A DNA stretch of 31,850 nt from JANPJV01 sp031425695 (GTDB lineage: Bacteria; Pseudomonadota; Gammaproteobacteria; Xanthomonadales; SZUA-5). Shown here piece after piece: positions 1 to 8,700 of the stretch (position 1 is its first letter; each line of letters starts with the position of its first letter). The DNA lies in assembly GCA_031425695.1 (NCBI GenBank), contig JANPJV010000307.1, positions 1-31,850 of the forward strand. The letters run 5' to 3'. Position numbers and translations under genes: made by a program. A model generated the notes under the pieces. The model was not told the DNA's origin. It searched no databases and was given only the letters and a program-made list of their open reading frames with translations.

Positions 1-113
1 CCGTTGGGGTGGGTGGGCGCGGTGGGCGCACTCTTTTTGCCCCAGACCGGGTCGCGCGACCGCCCCCAGCCAAGACCCACCAAAGGCACTCGTACCAGAG
101 CCTGCGCGCCCAT
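1..113 (-). CDS. gspJ: GspJ, type II secretion minor pseudopilin (partial, N-terminal leader only)
   Basis: The ATG at 113-111 overlaps the gspI stop codon (ATGA), the same coupling seen at the other gsp junctions. The frame stays open to the window edge, giving about 37 residues beginning MGAQALVRVPLVGLGWG. The prepilin cleavage motif has not been reached, so identity rests on position: gspJ follows gspI in the Xanthomonas xps order. Known family role: minor pseudopilin at the tip of the type II secretion pseudopilus, in complex with GspI and GspK. Oddity: almost all the visible codons fall in a GTGG-headed inverted repeat (about 9-80), so the leader would be repeat-encoded, as in gspH and gspI. 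The gene could also be degraded or absent beyond the edge. Confidence 0.5.
   Translation of the reverse strand, partial: MGAQALVRVPLVGLGWGRSRDPVWGKKSAPTAPTHPN
9..80. repeat. REP-like inverted pair, family D variant
   Basis: A plus-oriented unit begins at GTGGGTGGGCGCGGTGGGCG near position 9 and carries the tail CTCTTTTTGCC. An oppositely oriented unit with head GTGGGTCTTGGC ends at 80. The head and tail resemble family D units elsewhere in the window, though the stem is less perfect. The element lies inside the inferred leader of gspJ. Confidence 0.55.
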
Positions 114-712
114 CAGAACTGCCCTTCCTTGAGCTTTGAGCGCAAGGTGATGAAATGCTGTTCGTTGCGGCGGTTGCGCTCGCCCCAGCTCACCGTCAGG
201 TCGACCCGATAGAGCTCGACCGGAAAGCTGTCGGCGGCCAGGCCGTCGGTGCGTGCGACTTCGTGCTTGGAGACATCGAGCTGCCATTGGTAGCGCTTGG
301 AAAACTCCCCGCTCTCGCTACCTTCCTCGAGCTCGTCGACGGTCCCCAGGCTGTCGAGCTTCGATTGCGCCCACAGCGCCGCCTCACTGACCTCGGCGGA
401 GCGGCGCGTATTGCGCAGCGCCAGGCCCATGGCCTCGAGCACCCCGCCGAAAACGACGGCGAAGACCACGAAGGCGACCAGTACTTCCAGCAGGGTGAAT
501 CCGCCCTGTTGGCGGCCCTTGATCGCGTGGGTTCGGACCTTGTCCGAACGCTCTTGCCCGAAGCTCTTGTGGGTTCGGACCTTGTCCGAACGCTCTTGGC
601 CGAGGCTCTCGATAGCGTGCCTTCGGACCTTGTCCGAATGCTCTTGATGAAGAACAAGCGTCCGGACAAGGTCCGGACCCACGCAAGCGGAGCGCGAGCC
701 GCGCCGCGTCAC
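113..712 (-). CDS. gspI: GspI, type II secretion minor pseudopilin with a long repeat-encoded leader
   Basis: The prepilin signature QQGG|FTLLEVLVAFVVF, with Glu at mature position 5 and a hydrophobic helix, identifies a pseudopilin; size and position after gspH indicate GspI. Family role: minor pseudopilin of the periplasmic pseudopilus, processed by prepilin peptidase. I place the start at GTG 712, which overlaps the gspH stop (GTGA). A second in-frame GTG lies at 682, and there is no in-frame ATG between gspH and the cleavage site. Either start forces translation through four copies of REP family A (527-682), giving a 61- or 71-residue leader in which RSDKVRTH recurs. Leaders in this family are normally far shorter. 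The product is 199 residues from 712. Start choice is uncertain; the gene identity is not. Confidence 0.88.
   Translation of the reverse strand: MTRRGSRSACVGPDLVRTLVLHQEHSDKVRRHAIESLGQERSDKVRTHKSFGQERSDKVRTHAIKGRQQGGFTLLEVLVAFVVFAVVFGGVLEAMGLALRNTRRSAEVSEAALWAQSKLDSLGTVDELEEGSESGEFSKRYQWQLDVSKHEVARTDGLAADSFPVELYRVDLTVSWGERNRRNEQHFITLRSKLKEGQF
527..682. repeat. REP family A array: three direct units plus one inverted
   Basis: Plus-oriented units lie at 527-552, 569-594 and 617-642 (the third has head GTGC instead of GTGG), and a minus-oriented unit lies at 657-682. Each has a GTGG head, a hairpin TTCGGAC-CTT-GTCCGAA (or TCCGGAC/GTCCGGA in the inverted unit) and a CGCTCTTG-like tail. The array lies entirely within the translated leader of gspI. 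Confidence 0.9.
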
Positions 713-1275
713 GTGCGCGCATCCTTGCGCCCGTCGTCCAGCTCGATCTCGCCGGTGAGCCAGGAGACGTTGACCTTCCACTCGCGTTCGCCCGCGATCA
801 GGGTTACGCGACCGCCGGTGGAGCCGCCATCCGGGAAGAAGCGGATTCGGCCCTGCTTGTCGCTGGTGGCCTCGGAGCTCGCGGTGAGCAGCTTGAGCTG
901 CAGCGATTCGGGCAAGGCCACGGCGTCGCGCCCAGGCGCGACATAGCTGCGTTTCTCGAGATCCACTTCGAGGAACTGCTCCTTGTGCAGGAGGATTGCC
1001 TGGCTGCGCGTGAAGCGCAAAGCCGAGGCCAGGTCCCGCGCCGAGGTCGCGACCTTGACGCTGTCCATGCGCCCGACGATCGAGGTGCCGAGCAGTCCGG
1101 CCATCATCGCGATGATGACCAGGACGACGATCATTTCCAGCAGCGTAAATCCCTGTTGACCCTGCGAGTGCGTCTTCGGAGTGCGGCGCCCCGCGCCGCT
1201 TTGGATGCGTCTATCGGCAACGGCAGTCCAAAGCGGCGCGAAGCGCCACACTCCAAATGGATCCGCTGCTTTCAC
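709..1275 (-). CDS. gspH: GspH, type II secretion minor pseudopilin with repeat-encoded leader
   Basis: The motif QGQQG|FTLLEMIVVLVIIAMM is a prepilin cleavage site followed by the N-terminal helix; the roughly 145-residue mature protein with RSQAILLHKEQ fits GspH. Family role: minor pseudopilin of the type II secretion pseudopilus. The start is GTG at 1275, overlapping the gspG stop (GTGA). The 42-residue leader is unusual because codons of roughly residues 6-33 coincide with a REP family C inverted pair (1175-1259), reading FGVWRFAPLW and then IQSGAGRRTP. No usable start lies between the repeat and the cleavage site; the only alternative, a GTG, is inside the repeat head. The gene is followed by gspI with a 4-base overlap. 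Confidence 0.92.
   Translation of the reverse strand: MKAADPFGVWRFAPLWTAVADRRIQSGAGRRTPKTHSQGQQGFTLLEMIVVLVIIAMMAGLLGTSIVGRMDSVKVATSARDLASALRFTRSQAILLHKEQFLEVDLEKRSYVAPGRDAVALPESLQLKLLTASSEATSDKQGRIRFFPDGGSTGGRVTLIAGEREWKVNVSWLTGEIELDDGRKDART
1175..1259. repeat. REP family C inverted pair inside gspH
   Basis: Two GGAG-headed units in inverted orientation with heads outward. Stems are GCGGCGC-CCC-GCGCCGC on the plus strand and GTGGCGC-TTC-GCGCCGC on the minus strand, each followed by TTTGGA-TGC. The same element occurs at 20859-20950. Here it lies between the gspH start codon and its prepilin cleavage site and keeps the frame open. Confidence 0.9.
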
Positions 1276-1748
1276 TGATTGTTGTCGACATCAGCTGCCG
1301 TGTCCGTACCACCCGGCGACTTATCCGATCCGTAAGAGACCACCGAATAAGGCTGGCCGCCCTCACCGGGCACCTTCATCGTATACGGCTGGCCCCACGG
1401 ATCCTTGATCTGCGATTCGCTGAGGTATGGACCGCTCCAGTTGGCCGCGTTGCCGGGCTTGGTGACCAGTTCCTCGACCTTGCTCGGCAACGTGCCGGAG
1501 TCGAGGTAGAACTGGTCGACGGCCATGGCGACCTTGCGCACGCCGGTTTGCGCGGCCTTGAAATCGGCCTTGCCTTTGCTCTTGAAGATATTGGTTGCCA
1601 GCATGGTCGCGATGAACGCGATGATGCCGAGCACCAGCAACATTTCGATGAGCGAAAAACCTTGCTGGTAAACGCCGATGCGCTTGCCGGGACGCCGGCG
1701 GCCGGCGATCAGCTGATCTACGAAATTCCTGACGCTTTGCATATTCAT
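1272..1748 (-). CDS. gspG: GspG, type II secretion major pseudopilin
   Basis: The motif YQQG|FSLIEMLLVLGIIAFIATM is a class III prepilin signal. The C-terminal half carries WSGPYL, DPWGQPY and an Asp-rich end (SYGSDKSPGGTD, then DVDN), matching the calcium-binding loop of major pseudopilins. Family role: main subunit of the pseudopilus that drives substrates through the outer-membrane secretin. I choose ATG 1748 because GAGG lies 6 bases upstream; a TTG at 1763 overlapping the gspF stop is the alternative. The product is 158 residues with a 30-residue leader rich in Arg and Lys. Unlike gspH and gspI, this leader shows no REP sequence. The gene sits between gspF and gspH in one operon. Confidence 0.95.
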   Translation of the reverse strand: MNMQSVRNFVDQLIAGRRRPGKRIGVYQQGFSLIEMLLVLGIIAFIATMLATNIFKSKGKADFKAAQTGVRKVAMAVDQFYLDSGTLPSKVEELVTKPGNAANWSGPYLSESQIKDPWGQPYTMKVPGEGGQPYSVVSYGSDKSPGGTDTAADVDNNQ

Positions 1749-1759
1749 GTTCGACCTCG

Positions 1760-2974
1760 TCAAACCACCAGTTCGTTCAAACTCAGGATCGCCATGACCA
1801 TCGAAATGACGATGAGGGCGATGAAACCTGCCAGCAGGATGGTCATCACCGGCACGAACGCCGCCATCAGGCGATCGATGGTGATGCGCACCTCGCGGTC
1901 GTAAGTATCGGCCGCGCGCAGCAACATATCGTCAAGCTGGCCGGTCTCCTCACCGACGCTGATCATCTGCAGCGCGAGCCGCGGGAATCGTTTGCCGGCA
2001 GCCAGCGCATGCGCGAGCCCGCCACCCGTCTTTACTTCCTTGCTGGCTATATCGACCTGCTCGGCCAGCGCCGAGTTCCCGAGCACGTTGCGCGCAATCG
2101 AGAGCGTGGACAGCAGCGGTACACCATTCTTGAGCAGGGTCCCGGCCGTGCGCGCCAAGCGCGCCATGTCGATCTTGATCAGCAGGTCGCCCACCCACTT
2201 GACGTTGAGCAGCCGCGTATCCCACACCAGGCGCGTGACCGGATCGCGGAACTGGCGCTGCAGGTACACCAGGACGGTGAAGACGACGATTGCGATCGCC
2301 CACCAGCCGTAGCGGATCAGGTTGGCAAAGGCGAGCACGATCTGCGTGAGGATAGGCAGGTCACCGCCGAGCTGTTCGAACAGCGGCATGAACTGCGGAA
2401 TCACGTAGACCAGCAGGAAGATCAGCGCGCCGCCGGCGAGCAGCAGCAGGATGACCGGGTAGATCAGCGCCGAGACCACGCTTGATTTCAGCTCCTGGTT
2501 GCGCTCGAGGTACTGCGACAGCCGTCCCAGGGTCACATCCAGCGTGCCGCCCATTTCACCGGCGCGCACCATGTTCACGTACAGGCGGGAGAACACGCCG
2601 TGCTGGCGATCGAGCGCTTCGGACAGCGAGATGCCGCCGCGCACCTGGTCACGCACGCGGTCGACCAGCAGCTTCAGGCGCGGGGATTCGGCGAGCTCGG
2701 CGAGCACCGCAAGTGAACGGTCGAGCGGGAGGCCGGCGCCGACCAGTGTCGACAACTGTTGGGTAAAGATGAACACATCCGCCTGGCTGACGCCGGTCGA
2801 ACGGAACAGGCTGCCCCAGCCGGCCGCCTGGGCGGCATCGGCGGGCATCGCCTCGAGCGGCAGGTTGCCCTGCTCGTGCAGCTTGGCGACGACCTCGTCG
2901 GTCGAGGCGGCTTCCATCTGCCCTTGCACGACTTCGCCGTTCGGGGCGACCGCTTTGAAACGAAAGGAGGCCAT
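1760..2974 (-). CDS. gspF: GspF, type II secretion inner-membrane platform protein
   Basis: The protein has 404 residues, the usual size for GspF/PulF. It opens with FRFKAVAPNGEVVQGQ and has the repeated GspF-domain pattern: FTQQLSTLVGAGLPLDRSL in the first half and ARTAGTLLKNGVPLLSTLSI in the second. Three hydrophobic segments lie at about 165-195, 218-240 and 367-397. Family role: polytopic membrane platform linking the GspE ATPase to pseudopilus assembly. The ATG at 2974 is directly preceded by an in-frame TAG, which fixes the start. A 170-base gap full of small hairpins separates it from gspE. Confidence 0.96.
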   Translation of the reverse strand: MASFRFKAVAPNGEVVQGQMEAASTDEVVAKLHEQGNLPLEAMPADAAQAAGWGSLFRSTGVSQADVFIFTQQLSTLVGAGLPLDRSLAVLAELAESPRLKLLVDRVRDQVRGGISLSEALDRQHGVFSRLYVNMVRAGEMGGTLDVTLGRLSQYLERNQELKSSVVSALIYPVILLLLAGGALIFLLVYVIPQFMPLFEQLGGDLPILTQIVLAFANLIRYGWWAIAIVVFTVLVYLQRQFRDPVTRLVWDTRLLNVKWVGDLLIKIDMARLARTAGTLLKNGVPLLSTLSIARNVLGNSALAEQVDIASKEVKTGGGLAHALAAGKRFPRLALQMISVGEETGQLDDMLLRAADTYDREVRITIDRLMAAFVPVMTILLAGFIALIVISMVMAILSLNELVV

Positions 2975-3005
2975 CTAGCGTGCCTCAGAGTCGTGCGAGC
3001 TCGCC

Positions 3006-3115
3006 GTGGCACAGGGATGTGCCACCTTTGACAATGACGCAGTCATTGGCAAAGAAGCGAAGCGAAAATGACACTTTTCGCTGAGCGTGTCTGAGAGCCA
3101 TTGCGTCCAGCAATG
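3006..3115. repeat. Cluster of four small hairpins between gspE and gspF
   Basis: The 170-base gap holds four perfect or near-perfect palindromes: 3006-3025 (GTGGCACA with TGTGCCAC), 3032-3048 (CAATGAC with GTCATTG), 3061-3082 (AGCGAAAA with TTTTCGCT) and 3099-3115 (CATTGC with GCAATG). No ORF or second copy was found here. They could be a composite REP-like element or mRNA-stabilising stems within the operon. No T-run follows any stem in the operon direction, so a simple terminator is unlikely. Confidence 0.75.
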
Positions 3116-3144
3116 CGCCGGGATGCGCCTATTCAGACTCAAGG

Positions 3145-4908
3145 TCAGGTTTCCTGGGTCACGCGCAGGACCTCTTCGATCGTCGTCAGCCCGCCGAGCG
3201 CCTTGCAGATGCCGTCTTCGTACATGGTGCGCATGCCCTCGGCGCGCGCGAGTTGTTCGATCTTCCCGTGGTCGGCGCGCTGCATGACCAGCCGGCGGAT
3301 CGGGTCGGTCATGGTCAGGAACTCCATGATCGTGGTGCGCCCGAGATAGCCGGTGGCGGTACGCTCGTTGGGAACCGGCTTGTGCAGGTAGATCGGGTCG
3401 TGCCGGGTGAAGTCCTTGAGGCGATGCTCGGTGACCACCTCGGGCAGCGCCAGGTAGCGCTGGCTGGTGGTGCGATCGAGGCGCCGCACCAGACGCTGCG
3501 CGAGCACGCCGTTGACGGTCGAGCACATCAGGTAGTCGTCGACACCCATGTCGAGCAGACGCGTGACCGCGCCGGCCGCGTTGTTGGTATGCAGGGTGGA
3601 GAGCACCAGATGGCCGGTGAGCGCGGATTGGATCGCGATCTTCGCGGTTTCCAGATCGCGCATTTCGCCGATCATGATCACGTCCGGATCCTGGCGCACG
3701 ATCGAGCGCAGCGCGCCGGCGAAATCGAGGCCGATCTGCGGCTTGACCTGGACCTGGTTGACGCCCTCGATCTGGTATTCGACCGGGTCTTCGACCGTGA
3801 TGATCTTCACGCCGGGCGTGTTGATCTTGCTCAGCGCCGTGTACAGCGTGGTGGTCTTGCCCGAGCCGGTCGGACCGGTGACGAGCAGGATGCCATGCGG
3901 CATCTCCAGCACGTTGAGGAAGGGCTTCAAGAACTCGTCGGTGAAACCGAGCGACTTGAAGTCGAGGACCACGTTCTCGCGGTCCAGGATACGCATGACC
4001 ACGCTCTCGCCGTAGCTGGTCGGCATGGTCGAGACGCGCAGGTCGAGCTCCTTGCCCTGCACGCGCAGCATGATGCGGCCGTCCTGCGGCAGGCGGCGCT
4101 CGGCAATGTTGAGCTTGGCCATGATCTTGATGCGGCTGATCACGGCAGCGGTGGAGCTCGACGGCGGCGATTCCACTTCCTGCAGCACGCCGTCGATGCG
4201 ATAGCGCACCTTCAGGCGATTCTCGAAGGGCTCGATGTGGATGTCGCTGGCGCGTTGCTCGACAGCGCGCTGCATGACCAGGTTGACCAGGCGGATGACC
4301 GGCGCCTCGGAGGCGAGATCGCGCAGATGCTCGACATCGTCCTCGCCGCCGCCCTCCTCGCCCGCGAGATTCTCGACGATCGTACCCATCGCCGAGCGAC
4401 CCTGGCCGTAATAGCGCTCGATCAGGTCGTCGATCTCGGTGCGCAGGCCGACCGCGAGATCGACGCGCTTGCCGGTTGCGAGCATTACCGCGTCCTGGGC
4501 GTAATGGTCCTGTGGATCGGCAATCAGCAGCTTGATGCTGTCCTCGGATTCGCCGATTGGCACCACGTGGAACTGCTTGAGGAAGCGCACCGCCAGCAGT
4601 ACGCCGGCCGGCGGCGCATCCGGCGCGTCGCGCGCTGCCACCAGCGGCAGGCCGAGCAGCTCGCTCAGCGCCTCGGCAACGTCACGCTCGGAGGCCAGTC
4701 CGAGGCGCGTCAGCAGCGAGACCAGGCCGACATCCGATTGCTCCTCGAAGACGCGGCGAGCGCGTGTCAGGTCGGTTTCTTTGAGGCGCCCCTTGCGCAG
4801 CAGGAACTGCAGGATCTGCTCATCGAGCTCGGCACCTTCGGCCACGCTCGGCTCGGGCGCGGGCGGCAGTGGCGGCGTGAGCTCCGAATTTTCAACGATG
4901 GCATTCAA
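3145..4908 (-). CDS. gspE: GspE, type II secretion assembly ATPase
   Basis: About 587 residues, close to Xanthomonas XpsE along its length as I remember it. The N-terminal domain (FLLRKGRLKETDLTRARRVF) is the GspL-interacting region. It is followed by EAPVIRLVNLVMQRAVE, RASDIHIEPFENRLKVRYRI, Walker A GPTGSGKTTT (Lys about 351), the Asp box and Walker B in VRQDPDVIMIGEMRD, and the His box LSTLHTNNAAG. The tetracysteine zinc motif of most GspE proteins is absent from the segment after LVRRLDR, as in XpsE. Function: cytoplasmic hexameric ATPase powering the pseudopilus. The start is uncertain: I use TTG 4908 (LNAIVENSEL), which clears the upstream gene; GTG 4995 would overlap it. Confidence 0.94.
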   Translation of the reverse strand: MNAIVENSELTPPLPPAPEPSVAEGAELDEQILQFLLRKGRLKETDLTRARRVFEEQSDVGLVSLLTRLGLASERDVAEALSELLGLPLVAARDAPDAPPAGVLLAVRFLKQFHVVPIGESEDSIKLLIADPQDHYAQDAVMLATGKRVDLAVGLRTEIDDLIERYYGQGRSAMGTIVENLAGEEGGGEDDVEHLRDLASEAPVIRLVNLVMQRAVEQRASDIHIEPFENRLKVRYRIDGVLQEVESPPSSSTAAVISRIKIMAKLNIAERRLPQDGRIMLRVQGKELDLRVSTMPTSYGESVVMRILDRENVVLDFKSLGFTDEFLKPFLNVLEMPHGILLVTGPTGSGKTTTLYTALSKINTPGVKIITVEDPVEYQIEGVNQVQVKPQIGLDFAGALRSIVRQDPDVIMIGEMRDLETAKIAIQSALTGHLVLSTLHTNNAAGAVTRLLDMGVDDYLMCSTVNGVLAQRLVRRLDRTTSQRYLALPEVVTEHRLKDFTRHDPIYLHKPVPNERTATGYLGRTTIMEFLTMTDPIRRLVMQRADHGKIEQLARAEGMRTMYEDGICKALGGLTTIEEVLRVTQET

Positions 4909-4948
4909 GCGGCGGCTCGCACGTCGACAATGGCTGATGAGGCGGACA

Positions 4949-5596
4949 TCAAGACTTCGTCTCGGGCAGCTTCGTTCCCTCTTCGGGGATGTCACTGCCC
5001 TCAGTGGTGACGAGGCTCTGGATGAACTGCTGATTGAACATCACCCAGAGGATGACCGGTGTGATCGCCGGCAGCACCAAGTAACCGAACTGGTAACAGT
5101 AGGCGATGAAGTTAGGCGACAGCCCGGCCTCGGCGATGACATTCGCGCCTTCGACCCCTGACTGCAGACCGAGGCTCTTGAGCACGTCGAAGACGGTGCC
5201 GAATACCTGCACGCCGAGCAGCACCAGTACGCCCACGCCAACCTGGAAGGCCCGGCGCGCCGAGCTCAGCGGCGTCGCCATGACCAGGCCGGTCAACACC
5301 GGAATGCAGAAGCCGTAAATCATCGGGTTGACGTCCACCACCACCGCCGGCCGTCCCTGGCTCAGGTCCATGCCCGCCAATTGCGCGGGATCCACCGGTA
5401 GCGTGGTGATGAACGACAGCATGTGCCGGGTCTGTTCGACGCCGCTGAACACCGTCGGCATCCACCACTCCAGCACTGTCGAGGAGAGCCAGGCCACCGG
5501 AACCACGAACAGCTGCGCGAAGTAGAACCAGACGAAGAACGACAGCGGCAGCCAGAGAACCGCGAGGAAGAGCAGGGTTTTTAGGGGTCCGAACAT
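4949..5596 (-). CDS. Multi-pass membrane protein of unknown function upstream of gspE
   Basis: The ATG at 5596 gives 215 residues starting MFGPLKTLLFLAVLWLPLSF. Four or five hydrophobic segments are visible: about 7-30 and 30-45, then after a periplasmic-type loop FCIPVLTGLVMATPL, VGVGVLVLLGVQVFGTVF, and YLVLPAITPVILWVMF. Residues CYQFGYLVLPAITPV recall proteins annotated as exosortase H-associated membrane proteins; this is a memory-based guess and no exosortase gene lies nearby. An upstream in-frame start inside REP sequence is less likely. The gene ends 40 bases before the chosen gspE start on the same strand and may share its transcript. No catalytic motif is recognised. Confidence 0.7.
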   Translation of the reverse strand: MFGPLKTLLFLAVLWLPLSFFVWFYFAQLFVVPVAWLSSTVLEWWMPTVFSGVEQTRHMLSFITTLPVDPAQLAGMDLSQGRPAVVVDVNPMIYGFCIPVLTGLVMATPLSSARRAFQVGVGVLVLLGVQVFGTVFDVLKSLGLQSGVEGANVIAEAGLSPNFIAYCYQFGYLVLPAITPVILWVMFNQQFIQSLVTTEGSDIPEEGTKLPETKS

Positions 5597-5613
5597 TCTT
5601 TGGGTGTGCTCTT

Positions 5614-5706
5614 GTAGGTCATGTTGACCGCGCAGCGGTCTACTTGACGCTCTTGTGTTGGGTTGAGAATCCGTCAAGTAGTCCGCTTCGCGGACAACAT
5701 GACCTA
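5614..5706. repeat. REP family B inverted pair
   Basis: Two GTAGGTCATGTT-headed units with heads outward and tails CTACTTGACG meeting around a short centre. The stems are GACCGC-GCA-GCGGTC (left) and GTCCGC-GAA-GCGGAC (right, read from its own head), so the second base pair differs compensatorily. It lies between the purL stop and the membrane protein start. Confidence 0.92.
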
Positions 5707-5725
5707 CTCCAAGAAGCTCGCAACT

Positions 5726-8700
5726 TCACGCCACAAACCGCCGCGCATTCTGGAACAGTCTAAGCCACGGCGAGGGCTCGCCTCCGGCGGGCGCCCAACT
5801 CATCTGTACGCGGCGGGCGATGCGTTCAGGGTGGGGCATGAGGATCAGGGCGCGGCCATCGGTGGTGGTAAAACCGGTGAAACCGCCCGGCGAGCCGTTT
5901 GGGTTGGCTGGATAGCGATCAGCCGGCTTGCCGTCCCCGCCGACGAAACGCAGCGTCGGCAATGTCGTCGCCGGCATTGCGTTGCCGCCCCAGTCGGCGC
6001 GCCCTTCGCCATGCGAAACCACCAGCGGCAGGCGCGAACCGGCCATGCCGGCGAGCAGCACGCTCGGGGAGTCGAGCACTTCGACCTGGACCAGGCGCGC
6101 CTCGTACTGCTCGGAGCGGTTGCGCAGGAACCGCGGCCAGCCTTCGCTGCCAGGGATGAGCGGCGCCAGGCCGCTCAGCATCTGGCAGCCGTTGCACACG
6201 CCCAGCGTGAAGTGCGCCGGGTCGGCAAAGAACGCCTGAAACTGTTCTGCCAGGTCGGCGTGGTGGGCAATGCCCTTCGCCCAGCCCTGGCCGGCGCCGA
6301 GCACGTCGCCGTACGAGAAGCCGCCGCACGCGGCCAATCCGGTGAATCCCGACAGGCGCTGACGGCCACTCTCGAGATCGCTCACATGCACATCGACCGC
6401 CTCGAAACCGGCCGCGGTGAAGGCGGCGGCCATTTCGAGCTGCCCGTTGACGCCCTGCTCGCGCAGGATCGCCACCCGCGGACGGGCGCCGCGTCCGACG
6501 TAGGGAGCGGCGATGTCGTCGGCGTCATCGAAGCTCGGTGCGAAAACCAGGCCGGGACGCCGATACTCGGCAAGCGCGGCAAACTCCTCGTCGGCGGTCT
6601 CCGGATTTTCGCGCTCGCGCTGAATACGCCACGAGGTTTCGCCCCAGAGCGTGATGAGCTCGTCCATCGGCCGATCAAACAGCAGCTTCCCGCCATGGCG
6701 GATCGTGCAGCGCGGTTCCGCGCTGGCGCGGCCGAGTCGACGCAGGCAATGCCCGACGTCGGCGGCGTGCGCGCTGGCTTCGATTGCGTCGAGCTCGACA
6801 TCCGCGAGCTCGACCAGCACCCCGAGCTCCTCGTTGAAGAGTTCGGCCATCGGCGCCCGCGCCGCATCGATTTCGAGGTCGAGGCCAACGCGCGCCGCAA
6901 ATGCCATTTCCAGCGCCGCTACGACGCTGCCGCCGTCGCTGCGATCGTGCCAGGCGCGGATCCAGCCAGCTTCCTTGGCGGCCGCCAGCCACTCCAGGCC
7001 GCGCCGGAAGCTCTGCGGATCGTCGAGATCCGGCGGCGTCGACGCCAGTTCTGCGTGCGCCTGCAGCAGGGTGCTGGCACCGAGCCGTGGGCGCGCGGCA
7101 CCCAAATCAAACAGCCAGATCGAACGTCCCTCGACGCCGGTCAGCTGCGGGGTGAGCGTTGCCCGCACATCCGCTACGCGCGCGAACGCACTGATGATGA
7201 GCGAGACCGGCGCCCGGGTTTCGCAGGCGCCGTCGGCGTCGCTCCACTGCGCACGCATGCTCAAGGAATCCTTGCCGACGGGAATCGACAGATCGAGCGC
7301 TGGACACAGGTCGCGCCCGACCGCTTCAACGGCCGCGTACAGCGCGCCGTCCATCTCCGACGAGCCCACCGCGGCCATCCAGTTGGCCGACAGCTTGACG
7401 TCGGCCAGGCGGGCGATGGGCGCGGCGTAAAGATTGGTCAGCGCTTCGCCAACGGCCATGCGAGCGGCCGCGCGCGCGTCCAGCAACGCGATGGGCGTGC
7501 GCTCGCCCATGCTGCAGGCCTCGCCGCTGTAGCCCACGAAATCCGCCAGGGTCACGGCAACGTCCGCGACCGGCGTCTGCCACGGTCCGACCATCTGGTC
7601 GCGATGGCAGAGGCCACCGACAGTGCGATCACCGATCGTGATCAGGAACTGCTTGCTGCCGACCCCTGGGAAGCGCAGCACCCGGTTCAGTGCCTCGTTC
7701 AAATCGAGGCTCTCGACCGCGAATTCGGCAACGCGGGCGGGCACATGCATGGCCGCCTCGCGCTGCATCTTCGGCGCCTTGCCGAACAGCACATCCATCG
7801 GCAAATCGAGGACGACGGCGGAGCCGAGCGTGGCGTGCAGGCGCTGCTCGGCGGTGGCCAGGCCAATCACCGCAAACGGGCAGCGTTCGCGATCCGCCAG
7901 CTCCGCAAATGCCGGCAGCGAGTCCGGGCGGATCCCGAGCACGTAGCGTTCCTGCGCTTCATTGCACCAGATCTGCATCGGGCTCATGCCCGGATCATCG
8001 TTCGGGATTGCACCGAGGTCGAGCCGGCCGCCGACGCCACTGTCGTGCAGCAGCTCCGGCACGGCGTTCGAAAGGCCACCCGCGCCGACGTCGTGAATGC
8101 TGACGATCGGATTGTCTTCACCGAAGGCGATACAGCGATCGATGACTTCCTGGCAGCGCCGTTCCATCTCGGCGTTGTCGCGCTGGACCGACGCAAAATC
8201 GCGCGCCGAGCTGCCGACACCGCTGGCCTGCGAGGATGCGGCGCCGCCCCCGAGCCCGATCAGCATGGCCGGCCCGCCGAGCACGATCACGCAATCGCCG
8301 TCCTGCAACGTGCGCTTGTCGACGTGGCCCGGGCGCACGCTGCCGAGGCCGCCGGCGATCATGATCGGCTTGTCGTACGCATAGCCGACGCGATTGCCCG
8401 CCGGAAAGTGCTCGAAACTGCGGAAATAGCCCCCAAGCGCCGGGCGCCCGAACTCATTGTTGAAGGCGGCGGCGCCGAGCGGACCTTCGGTCATGATGCG
8501 CAGCGCGCTGGCCATGTGCAGCGGCAACGGGCGTGCGATCTCCCATGGCTGCGGCGCGTCGGCGATGCGCAGGTGCGACACCGAGAAACCGGTCAGGCCC
8601 GCCTTCGGACGTGCGCCCCGCCCGGTCGCACCTTCATCGCGGATTTCGCCACCGGCGCCGGTCGCGGCACCGGCGTAGGGCGCGATTGCGGTCGGGTGAT

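Noticed and set aside
527..682. A possible CRISPR-like array of regularly spaced repeats
   Set aside because: Only three direct units plus one inverted, with spacers of 14-22 bases that themselves resemble each other, no cas genes, and the same unit occurs dispersed elsewhere as inverted pairs.
3253..5010. A plus-strand open frame of 585 codons opposite gspE
   Set aside because: Antisense to a clear GspE with Walker motifs; composition is that of a shadow frame.
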